Part shown: piece by piece, positions 1 to 10,100 of the stretch | Layout of the letters: every line of letters starts with the position of its first letter | Numbering within the stretch: position 1 is the stretch's first letter | NCBI GenBank assembly: GCA_949318235.1 | Contig: OX439128.1 | Location: forward strand, 41,527,967-41,591,966 | Source of the DNA: Ecdyonurus torrentis | Lineage: Eukaryota; Arthropoda; Insecta; Ephemeroptera; Heptageniidae | DNA length: 64,000 nt | Reading direction: 5' to 3' | Translations under genes and position numbers: made by a program | The notes under the pieces: model-generated | Told to the model about the DNA's origin: nothing | Database searches by the model: none | What the model saw: the letters and a program-made list of their open reading frames with translations, nothing else

Positions 1-182
1 TGCCTAGATATTTCCACGGTTTCTCTATAGGCTATCATGGTAGAAACCATGCAGGCTGTGTACTTAGGTCGTGGCCAGCCTGTGTGTACTTTTCTATTGA
101 TTTAAAAGTCCTAACCTGTCGATAAGACAATGCATTGACTGGGACTCGGATTGGAGTAGCACAATAACACGATATGGGTAGC

Positions 183-213
<31 letters not shown>

Positions 214-461
214 CTAATTTCTTTTTATCATATCGGTTTTTATTATTATTATTTTATATTATTTTTATTTTACTTCATATCAAAATTTTCCGGTTAGGTT
301 TGGATAGCTACGTACCGGTATTTCAACTTTCATAATTTTGAAAGGATATAATTATTTGATCTTCATTCGGTAAAATAACTACAATATTACACGCATGTCA
401 CCTACTGCTTGGTGATGAGAATTAGGAAATTTTGTTATTACATTTTTTTTTACTCTTGCAG

Positions 462-545
462 GGGTTTATAAAAAAAGCTACATCAGAAAAACGCGTACCA
501 CAAATTTTAATTGGAGAAAGAAAAAAAAATTTGAAACGATTTTGA
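462..545 (+). CDS. Candidate terminal exon of an unidentified upstream gene
   Basis: A pyrimidine-rich tract ending in ctcttgcag (to 461) is followed by 27 sense codons and TGA at 543-545. The peptide begins GFIKKATSEKRVPQ and ends KNLKRF. It is basic and has a codon texture more protein-like than its AT-rich surroundings. It has no start codon of its own, so it could only be the last exon of a gene entering from the left edge. I do not recognise the protein. A chance acceptor plus a short open frame is a real alternative in DNA this AT-rich. Confidence 0.3.
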   Translation, partial: GFIKKATSEKRVPQILIGERKKNLKRF

Positions 546-1285
546 TTAATTACAACTATGATATACATTATTTATTTATTAATTTTTTACGACTTTTGAT
601 TACGATTTTTTCCCCTAATTTTTTTTTTAAGTTAACTATTTTTTATTTTATTTTAAAAACTATTATATTTTGTATCAGTATTTTCATTTCTGTAGAGAAC
701 ATATACGTGAGAACTGAAAAGTGTTGCCAGGTGCTATTTTTGCCACTCGTCGTTTTAAAATATAATTAATTTTCTTTCTGTGGTCAAGGAAAAAAAGTTA
801 TTAATTTATTATTTTATTTTAGCCTAGAGACTCTAATTTTCAGTTTTTGAAAACTGTCAGTCAAAATTGAGTTTAGAATGGACCACTTGCAATAAAATGT
901 TTTTAATTGTTGCAGCAAGTAAGTGAAAACGATTTTTACATAAGAAATGCATTAAGAATTATTCAAATTATTTTAAAAAGTTCGTTCATTGCAAGTGGTC
1001 AATTTTTGCACTTTTTGATCGATAAGTTACTTTTACCATTTTGGCTTATATCCGACAAAGTTCATCTATATTGTACTCTGTACTATAGAGCATCCTAATC
1101 AATTCAAAGCTTTTAGTCGCTCCAAAAAATGTCTTGTGATGCGTTTGTCAATAATTTTTTTACACGTTAAAAAATTAAGATACAAGAAGAAATTGAAGAA
1201 AAGTGTCTGAAACATGCACTTATTTTGGTAATAATGAAATAGCAGGTTACTGTATTTTAATATTAAAATTAGACGATTTGAACAC

Positions 1286-1385
1286 ATGTCTCTAAAAAAA
1301 TCACGCCAGCGGCGGGCACCAGAGGGGGGCGTCGCCCCCCCCCGGACCCCCCTCTTTAGGGTTAGCCTTCCGAGGTTTTGCATCC
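1286..1385. repeat. GC-rich repeat scrap
   Basis: About 100 bases of conspicuously GC-rich sequence (runs of C and G, gcggcgggcacc, ggacccccc) sit in AT-rich DNA. Open frames across it on both strands are compositional artefacts. The texture resembles the GC-rich core inside the hAT-type element at 26694-27325, so it is probably a fragment of a DNA transposon. No terminal repeats were found. Confidence 0.35.
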
Positions 1386-1977
1386 GGCCAAATGTTTCGT
1401 TCCTCTTTTACCACTGCATATCATTATGTATATGTATAAACAATATGCATACGTATTATGTTAATGGCACAAATTTAACACAATAATTTTAAAGATATTT
1501 GCAAGAAAATTACTTTAAGGGATTAACAACTCAAAATAACATAAGCATGAAATGTATGTATGTATGCCATATCTAGAAAAAGATAAGGGTGTATGTATTT
1601 ATTAGTGGTGGTTTTTGAGTTTATTATTTACCTTTGCCTGTTTTGGTGCATACTGCTGCCGCTATTAGGACCTGCAATTAACCTTTCATTAGATTTTGAT
1701 TGTAATAGAAGTATGTGTAAAAACATCTAAGAACTGAACACGTATGCATGGATTACATTCTCAAGTATGTTAATGATACCGGTAATAGCTTTTCGACATG
1801 CACTCAAGAAGGGTGACCCGGTCACAAACATCAAGTAAACACATAAATTTTGGTCTCATTGAGCAAATTGCAGTACAGCTGCTATCTAAAAATATAGCTA
1901 AATAATTTATTTAACTACTTACCATAATGTCCTCCTCTTTATAATTGTTTTAAAAAGAAAATTAAGAATATTTTCAG

Positions 1978-2085
1978 CTTCTAAACATGACAGATGATGA
2001 TATGGCTGCTGGTGACGTGGGGAACTGTGCTGCCTCTGGTGGATTGAATGGGAAGTTCTTTTCTGACAATCAGAATCAGCTGTAA
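1978..2085 (+). CDS. Candidate terminal exon, unidentified protein, just upstream of TTC5
   Basis: The acceptor ttttcag (1971-1977) is followed by an open frame to TAA at 2083-2085. An in-frame ATG lies at 1987, giving 32 residues that start MTDDDMAAGDVGN and end DNQNQL. Codon use is clearly less AT-biased than the flanks. Its stop is only 165 bases before the TTC5 ATG. Two readings fit: the last coding exon of an upstream gene, or an untranslated or alternative 5' exon of TTC5 with an upstream ORF. No conserved domain is recognisable in so short a piece. Confidence 0.35.
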   Translation, partial: LLNMTDDDMAAGDVGNCAASGGLNGKFFSDNQNQL

Positions 2086-2250
2086 ATTTTCTGGCAACTC
2101 AAAACAATAACAAAATAATGTGGAAAAATTGAATTATTTTAACTTTACTCTGAAAATTTAAAGTGATCAGCAAAGTGATTTATATTTTTATTTTTTAAAA
2201 CGTTGTTTAGTTTATTATCCTTCATTTAAATAATTAATATTCGTCCTCAA

Positions 2251-5200
2251 ATGTCGGACAAGAAAGAAGAAGTCGATGAAAAACAGAGTGCTATTTCGGT
2301 CCTTCAGGTATGTATTTATGCATGTTATTTTATTATTAAAAATAACCAAATAAATCATTCTTGCAAACATAAATCATAATCTTAATTATGATAACAACAT
2401 TGCACGTAATAAAGTTATAGAGTAATATCAGTTAAAAATCGTCAACATCGCGTGTGCTAAACATCATGTTGTGTCGATGTGGATAACCTATCCTATAAAA
2501 GTACAGAATACATATATTTACATACATACTATTATACATACATACAGCACATCCCATTGTTATAGATGCATTGATAACATGCAATGGGTGTGGTATGGTT
2601 GCTCCTGTTTTTGTGACATATGCAATAATAATGGTAATTTGACAGTATGAGGGTATGTATGATATTAGCTATTGTTTTTGCAGTGTGCCGTATTTAATTT
2701 TTTGCTTATAATGATTTCAGGAGCAGGTGAAGCAAATTTATGAGTTCCGAGACTACTATCTTTTCAAACGCTCTATTGACGAAGCTCCTCGTAAGGAAAA
2801 TGATGTTAAAAATGAGCTGAAAAAGGTGGTGGAAAAGTTTGACGAGCTGGAAGGTATTAATCTAACACTTACACTAATATGTACCTTACAGTAAATTTAA
2901 TATGATATTGGGTCACCGGTCACCCTCTCAGTCAGGTTATTATTTTGTTTGGGGTCTTTCAACGCAAGCCATAATAATGTCAATTGTGTGGTACCGAAAT
3001 TTGTTGACCAAAGTCAACTCATAGAAGTTTGTTTGATGTTGATTGACCTTCCAGGGGCTGAACCAGAAGCCCCATATGAGAGCGCAGAAGTACCATGTAA
3101 AATATACTGAACACAATTTAAATACATTGGCGCCTGCAATTAAAAAATAAAAAAAATAAATACTTCGAACGAGAGGATGACTCAATATTACATTATAAAT
3201 AAATACTGTACACATATATGACTAAATAAGGTATAATTTTAAATTTTAGAAGCAGCACAGAAAGAAAACAGAGCGAAATACTTTTACCTAAGAGGTCGAG
3301 CATTAAATATTTTATCAGACCATAATCCAGAAGCAGAACAATTTTTATCAAAAGCTATAAAGCTTGATACAAATCTTCTTTCTGCTTGGAATGAGCTAGG
3401 ATTTTGTTACTGGAAAAGAGGAGATGTAGCAGGTGCTAAAAACTGCTTTTTAAAAAATGTAAGTTAAAAATGAATAATACAGGGGGGGGGGGGGGGGGGC
3501 TGCAAGCATTTTATTACAAATATTTATTGTGTTGTAAAAGTCACTATAATGAACTTTTTCCCACAGCCAAAAGACAGGGTGTCATTGCGTAGTTTATCTA
3601 TCCTGTTAAGGCAACAGGCTGTCAAAAGCCAAGAGGAACGTATTAAAAATATTGAGGAAGGCTTGGCCAAAGCTTCTGAAGCTGTTGAAATGGATCCCAG
3701 TGATGGCCTTTCATGGCTTGTACTCGGCAATTCTTATTTAATCTCATTTTTCTCCATTGCCCAAAGCCAGCGTAAGATGAAGCAAGCATTAGCTGCCTAC
3801 ATACAAGCAGTATGTTGAAACTTTCAATTTTTCTTTTATTATTATAATTTGACTTAATTATGTCTCATTTATTTTTTATTTTATAGGAAAAAGATGCTGT
3901 AGCAAAAGTAGACCCAGATTTGTACTATAATAAAGGCATTGTAAGTATGTTATTAAAATAAATATATTTTATTACATAAGGATATGGCATGCAATAAAAA
4001 TACTTTCTATTTTTTATTGTTAAAAAGATTTGATAGAAAATCACATAGATTTGAAAAATTGGTGAAAGGGAGATTGAGCCATTACCGACAGCTAGGGATG
4101 CTTTGCATGTGAGAGAGAAAATAATCCAAAATTAAAGGTGCATAATATGAGAGAGAAAATTTTGGTGCACAGTCCGCATTTAAACACGTTTAATAGTGTA
4201 GCAAGTTGAAATATTGTTTTTCTCCGACATGTAAGGCATCTCTGTCCATAACCGTGCAATCTCCCATTCCCTAAATTTAAATTTTATTATTATTATTTTT
4301 TTTTAATTATTAACTATCACAAAGTTGATTTTTCCATTCATATATATTTATTTGTGTTTATTTCTTATAATTTCTGTATTTATATTTAATATGCTATCAA
4401 AAAACTTTTATGCGTGATTTGCTATGACAGGCTCTACAATACCAAGAGGAGTATCTTGCAGCTCTTGAGTGTTATACACGAGCAGGATCCTTAGACCCAG
4501 AGTGGAATCTTCCTAAAGAAAAAGAAGCTAAACTTGTACGCTATCTTGACACTGCTCAGCAGCTGACCACAACTCATGGCAAACTTAGGCCTAAGAAACT
4601 CCATGCCATGCTCAAGGTTTGTTATATAATTAGCATTAAAATAACAGTATGATATTTTATAAATATGGAAGAAAGGGATAGGAGAAAACCAGCAGGGTTC
4701 TTACCATAATGAAGGGCGTCCAATAGTTCAGTGAAAATCTTTCTACAACAGAGGTAATAATAAACATTGAATAGCTCTTGACAACAAACTCTAAAAGAAA
4801 ACAGATTTTGTTATGCTTTCATCAGTCCATGTCCATACAGACTTAGAGAGCAACTATGAATGACATCTCTTAGTTTCTCTCTGAAACTAGCTAGTGAAAT
4901 GTCTCTGTTCTAGCAGGATTTCCACAAAACTGTGGGATTCTTTTCACTTTAGTAAGACCCTTGCTGTTTTTATCTTGTTATTTTCTTTCATATTTATCAT
5001 ACCTGATTGGGATGATTTATTTTCCTCAATGTGTCCACGCAGTATAATATTTAAATTGTATTTATGATCCCAGGGGTTGAGCTTAAAACAGCTCGGTCCG
5101 TACGAAGGTGGAGAGTTTGTAAGTACTGAAGGAAAGAAGCACTCTCTTTTTCAAGTTAATCTTCAAGACCTGAAAGCCGGACTCAATGCAGAGACAGTAG

Positions 5201-7107
5201 TTATGGGCAAGGTGGTCAGTGGAATCCACTCTGAGGACTCTGTAGCATTGTAAGTCAAGGAAATATATTTGGTAACTTACATAATTTATACTGTTTGTTA
5301 TGATTTCAGTGCTTTCTGCTTGACAGACAAAGATGAAACATGCATGGTTGTGACTGTATACAATTTAGCAGCAGGCAAAGGAGTCATCATTGGTGATACA
5401 GTAGCCATTCCTGAACCATATCTCACTCAAGTTAGGTTTTCATATAAAGAAAAAGTAAGAACTTAATAATTATATCTTGTAAATCTATTTTAATCTATTT
5501 TTTAAGTGCTTGATACACAAATTTAAATACTTTTAATAATTTAATAATACTTTAAATACTTTTAAATAATAATTTTATTTTAAACATCCTATATATTATG
5601 AAACTTGTCATCTTTTTATTATGTATGATTTTGAATTAAAAGGAGACGAAATAACCACTTGGCTAGAATAGCAATAACAATGAATTTAAAATGATTATAG
5701 GCTAATATATATGCAGGCACCACTGATAGTAAGAAATATGCCAGAGACAATAAGAACCATTTATTTATAAGCATTTCAACCTTTCCTTTTGTACAAGGAA
5801 TTTTTCCTTCAAGTGCTGCTGCCTGCGCCGCTACTGTCTGCATATATATTACTATCATTTTAAATTCATTGATAAAAAAACACAAAGATAGATTAAGAAA
5901 AATTGGAGAATGGGAGATAGTATGAGCTTATACTACAGAGACACCATGGTAGAGAAAAATTTCTAACCCAAGCCGAATACATCACATAGTCAATTTTTCA
6001 TTAATATTTATTTTAAATTCATTGATTGATAAAAAATATTGGATTTGAAAATTTAGGTCCCCTGAGCTCACAATCTATTATAATACGAGCATAGGTAATT
6101 ATGAGGTCACTTGGTCACTCATCTACTGCATCATGTTGATGTTGTTTTGTTGCAATCAATATGTGTATCTCGTTTCTTGTCACAATAAGCAAAATGTCTA
6201 TCTTGTTATTTGTCATGGTTAGCAAAATGTGTATTTCGTACTTAGTCACGAGAAGCAAAATGTGTAAGTAATGTACACATATTGCTTCGCGTGACTAAAA
6301 ACGAGATACACATTTTGCTAACCGTGACAAATAACAAGTTAGACATTTTGCTTACCGTGACAAAAAAAGAGATACATAATACATATTGTTCGCAACAGCA
6401 TCGATGTAAGAAGGTGCCGCTGTCAAAAGAAAGAGTCTCAAAACTGAGGGAAGTTGACTGCACTTACAACGCCTGCAGATATTTTCACTGACTTATCACA
6501 CATTATAATGTTATTTTCATTATTTTGCCAACATATGACATGGGACGTAATAAAATCTTATCTTATATCTTGTTCTTTTTATTATACTGGCAATAATAAC
6601 TTTTTATAAGCAACAAGAAGTTAATGGAAAGGTTTGCAGGTGTTGTAAATACAGAGCTGGCAACCAAGCACTTACCTAAGCCCAGTTTTGAGCACATTTC
6701 TTTTGAAAGCAGCATCATTTTATGTATCCATTATTCTGCGGATAAATGAACTTGTGATGTTATTTGCTTTGCCTGGATTGGAATACTTTCTCTCTCACAT
6801 GGAAAGCATCACTGTCAGTAACAGCTCAATCTCCTATTCTCCAAAGTTTCAAATATATCTGTGCTTTTCTATCACATCTGTTTATAAATCAACTACCACA
6901 AAGTCCCCCTGGTTGTCATTTTAAATTCATTATTATTAATATTGTTATAACTTATGATTTTGTTTACAGGATTACCACTTTGATACCATCCGTGTTTCCA
7001 CTCCTCTGGTTCTCGTTGTAAACGGTCGTCGCCTTGGTAGAGAAGTCCATGCATGCACGAGTGTGTCAACGATTGTATCCAGTGTGACGCACACTGAAGC
7101 CTCATGA
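2251..7107 (+). CDS. TTC5: Tetratricopeptide repeat protein 5 (TTC5/Strap), nine exons
   Basis: Exons: 2251-2307, 2721-2853, 3250-3458, 3567-3809, 3887-3940, 4431-4616, 5074-5249, 5310-5454, 6970-7107 (TGA). All junctions are GT-AG, the phases join, and the total is 446 aa, close to the roughly 440 aa of animal TTC5. The family is known as a stress-responsive p300/JMY cofactor that also controls actin nucleation and tubulin-mRNA decay. Residues 1-63 are an acidic, helical N-terminus (VKQIYEFRDYYLF). Residues 64-294 are stacked TPR helices (YLRGRALNILSD, AWNELGFCYWKRGD, LYYNKGIALQYQEEYLAALE). Residues 295-446 match the C-terminal OB-fold (FCLTDKDETCMVVTVYNLA, VIIGDTVAIPEP, TPLVLVVNGRRLG). Intron 8 (1.5 kb) is filled with inverted repeats. 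The start is the first ATG in frame, in acceptable context. Exon 9 is joined by phase and by family order. Confidence 0.9.
3482..3499 (+). repeat. Poly(G)18 run in TTC5 intron 3
   Basis: An uninterrupted run of 18 G lies 24 bases past the donor of exon 3, inside a 108-base intron. Long G runs are rare here compared with A/T runs. On the transcript strand it could form G-quadruplex structure close to the splice donor. It may also vary in length because of slippage in replication or assembly. Confidence 0.8.
4027..4280. repeat. Palindromic interspersed repeat (family C) in TTC5 intron 5
   Basis: The left arm (about 4027-4145: agaaaatcacatagattt, gggagattgagccattac, gcatgtgagagagaaa) is matched in reverse complement by the right arm at about 4197-4280 (ctccgacatgtaaggcatc, gcaatctcccattccctaaat). 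Relatives of the same arm occur at 5890-5970, at 6764-6885 (reverse) and at 40010-40100. It is a non-coding, MITE-like, hairpin-forming element. Confidence 0.65.
4668..4990. repeat. Palindromic interspersed repeat (family B) in TTC5 intron 6
   Basis: The left end (gataggagaaaaccagcagg, then cagtgaaaatctttctac) reappears in reverse complement at the right end (cttttcactttagtaagac, ccttgctgtttttatcttgt). The same two ends form the septin-intron copy at 39832-39985, so this is a dispersed family and not a private duplication. No coding capacity is visible. Confidence 0.6.
5680..5875. repeat. Inverted repeat in TTC5 intron 8
   Basis: Arms at about 5680-5718 (caatgaatttaaaatgat, then taatatatatgcag) and about 5832-5875 are near-perfect reverse complements around a spacer of roughly 115 bases. 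The motif ttttaaattcattg recurs at about 6012 and 6920, at the borders of the neighbouring repeats. This suggests several related elements inserted next to or into one another. Confidence 0.6.
5890..6885. repeat. Pair of inverted family-C arms enclosing a foldback element
   Basis: The arm at about 5890-5975 (ttggagaatgggagata, agagacaccatggtagag) and the reverse-oriented arm at about 6764-6885 (ctctctcacatggaaagc, gctcaatctcctattctcc) belong to the same family as 4027-4145. Their opposite orientation, about 0.8 kb apart, fits terminal inverted repeats of one larger element carrying the 6149-6396 foldback inside. Two independent insertions are the alternative. Confidence 0.45.
6149..6396. repeat. 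Foldback element with internal sub-repeats in TTC5 intron 8
   Basis: Two arms of roughly 115 bases (6149-6265 and 6274-6396) are long, near-perfect reverse complements with only about 8 bases between them. Each arm is itself built from about three tandem copies of a unit of roughly 35 bases containing gtcacg and agcaaaatgtgtat. As RNA this would form a long hairpin inside TTC5 intron 8. The short ORFs on both strands here are by-products of the repeat. Confidence 0.8.
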
Positions 7108-7168
7108 CCATCCACTGTAAGCCTAGCTAAACTAATAATAAGTGATACCAGGTTGCACAAAATAACGT

Positions 7169-7174
7169 AATAAA
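7169..7174 (+). terminator. Candidate TTC5 polyadenylation signal
   Basis: AATAAA lies 62 bases after the TTC5 stop codon, followed within 30 bases by the T-containing stretch gcttttattc. It is the first canonical hexamer after the gene. The hexamer is frequent by chance in such AT-rich DNA, so the site is plausible and not proven. Confidence 0.45.
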
Positions 7175-7179
7175 ACAAT

Positions 7180-10100
7180 GCACAAATGCTTTTATTCACC
7201 ACTAAAACTGTAATTAACAGATCTCTTTACCTTGTGAACTTATCCTGATTTAATTATAAAATTAGAAGTCTGAATAATCTTTGAAGGTAAATAATTGAGT
7301 TACATAATATGCTTAGTTAATATTTAAAATTTTATTTACATTTTATTAAATACTATTAATTTTTTTTTGCTATTTTTTATATTTTTATTACTATTAGATT
7401 ACTGTAACAAACAGGATTTTAACTATTAATTTTATTTTAATTAAAATTAAATTTTGCTTGAGGTGAGGGTTAAAATGCTAACCTAATCTGAGGCAGCTTA
7501 AAGTAAATTGTTGATTAAAAAAAAAAAAAAGTATCGTAACTGTTACTGTATAAAGTCAAGGCCCACAAATAGAAACACCACTATATTTGTCCCCCTGTAC
7601 TTCAGTAAGGTATGTAAACTCTTATTGTATTTGTTATACTTAAATTTTAAATTGCCCAAAAATCAAAAATAGAAAATGTTCTGTATTTATTTTTATTTAT
7701 TTATTTTTCATCAGTTTAAGTATAGGCCTATGAAAGGAAATGCTCCAAAAATAATCAAGTTTAAAATATAGTTCCTTGCATGTAATTAGAAAAAGAGATT
7801 ATTCAATAAGAAAGACAAAAATAGTTCAGAATGACTAACAATAAAAAATTTGATCATATATGTGTGCTGTTTACCTACTGAACAGCCTAATCTGTGATAA
7901 ATAATAATAGCAATAACTTATAATACAGTTCTTCATCTTTATTACTTCAAGTGTAACTGCTTCTAATGAGAATGGTTCAATTACAGTGTAAAATTTGTAT
8001 ACAGTTATCATTTGGCAGTTCAAAAAATATATTTATAGGCCTATATATATTTAACTGATAAAGAAACAACTGTTTTGAGGCTGACTTTAAGACATTTTGC
8101 TCACATCCACCTCCGTTTTGACTTACTACGCATGCGCAAAACAGTTGTCCCTTTATCAGTCAATAATAATAATAAAAGTATTTTGTTGGAAGCTAGCATT
8201 GAATAAACTAAGATAAACCTATCCATTATTTCATTAGAGTTGAAATAAAAAATTTACTCCTAAATAAATTGAAAAAAAAAAAAATAATTAAAAAGACTAC
8301 TATAAATGATAAAAAAATGTTTCGATAATAATCATAACAAAGATTTTCATAGCACTTGTGATGCAATTTTTTGCATATAAGTAGTCAAGTTTCTAAATCA
8401 ATATCTGATCTGAATGATTTTTATTATTTGTGCCCTCTGTGCAACCAAGCTGTTTACATTAATATGACAGAATGATTGTATGCTTTCCTGTCTCCTTTTG
8501 TGGCTTTGTATTTCACAAGTGCAATGGTGACTCTTTCCTTTCCATTTCTTTACTATGATAAATTAGTAAGAGTCAATGCTATCTTCCAAGAATCTTCTGC
8601 TCCATTGACAACTGTAAAATTAATGACAAAAATTGTAATGGAAACTTTGTCAATTAGAAAATGTCACTTTTTTATCTTGACCCTTCCAGTGCCAATTTTC
8701 AAATTTATTGTCATTGCTTGTAATGAATAAAAAAAATATATGTATTATTTAAGTAATATGAAGAAGAAGAAGAAATGTGGCCTATTAGGTGGTTTCACTT
8801 ATAGATTAAAGCTTGCGCTTCAACGCCATATGTGAGCAGAAAATAACATTGACAAGTATTGGAAAACTCATTTTTTGCCAATTAAATAATAATTTTAATG
8901 ACAAAAATTGTTCACTAACTACTGTAAATTTTTAAAGCTGTTAACGCGTGACAAAAAAAAAAGAAGTTAAATACTCATTAATTTCTCTATGACTATGGCC
9001 AAAAACTATGTTTATCCTATGCTGGGCAATGTATGTGTGTGCTCAATAATGGTGCTAGCAAGTAATTTCATGCAACCACTTCATATCTGTATACATATTA
9101 AATATGTGTATGAGTCTTATTCAAAGTATATAGTATGTATACTTAAAAAAAATACATACAGTAATTATAGAACTTATCTTAAATATTGCAATGCACACGT
9201 ATTTTTAGTAAATTGTTTGATTTATTATTTATTTTTAACCATTTATCAATAATTTACTTGATATTTTAGCTTATACTCTTGAAATTTTTATATTCATATA
9301 TGTTTATATATACTTTTAAATTTTAAAACTCCAAAGTTGGCAATAAAAATATACAAAGTATTATTATGTTAATGATGGATTGTAATGATAGTCAATGACA
9401 TCAAGATTAAAGCACCAATTTTAAACCTATATACTTTAAATAGGTTACACAAGAAACACCATAATATGATAATACATGGTATATGTATTGCATAATATAA
9501 TATTATCATCAGTAGACTTTTTTTTGTTTTTGTTTTTTCTAATAATTTTAAAACTTTATTTTGCTTAAAAAATAATAATTATGAAAGCTTTAATAAAAAA
9601 AAAAAGACATAAAATAGTATAACAACAAAAGACATAGTAAATAAAATTGTAGTTATGTTATGCATGATGCTAATTTTTGCAACAATCTTTCCTCTTTCCC
9701 AAAAAAAAAAGTTGTTTTAAAAACTTAAAAAGTAACTCCCCGTGCTCACCTAAAACATATTATTAATATTTATAATACTATATGTGTGTTAGCTTTAAAC
9801 CACCTTTTGTATTTTTGCTAAATCCCACAAATAAAATAAAAATTTATATTTACATGTATTTCTTTTATTTCTAAAAAATATTAATAACAATATCTAGTAC
9901 ATCAAATCTTACACATTATAATTACAACAAAGGAGAGAAATTACACAGACAAAATATATCACAGTGACAAAGACATATTATTGAAATAAGGTATTACAAT
10001 TAAACAATAAGATTCTAACATTTCATTATTTCTACATCTACTGATCGTGAAGGAAACTCAAACTCGATTTTTTATTCATTTATATCATACATAGCTTGTC

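Larger units (their letters stand above)
1..2250. other. Left flank: AT-rich DNA with possible 3' end of upstream gene(s)
   Basis: This flank has no long ORF. It contains an A27 run at 183-209, two short splice-acceptor-led reading frames described separately (462-545 and 1978-2085), an inverted pair of 13 bases (gaccacttgcaat near 880 and its complement near 990), and a GC-rich patch at about 1300-1385 that looks like repeat debris. The rest is AT-rich with no recognisable content. The TTC5 promoter should lie at its right end, but no TATA box or initiator there was convincing. Confidence 0.5.

Noticed and set aside
1099..1486. 94-codon and 66-codon frames across the GC-rich patch
   Set aside because: Both strands are open because of GC-rich repeat composition; the flanking parts are AT-rich noise.
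6242..7202. Several 70-85 codon frames on both strands around TTC5 intron 8 and exon 9
   Set aside because: They are repeat-derived (foldback) or antisense/other-frame shadows of exon 9.
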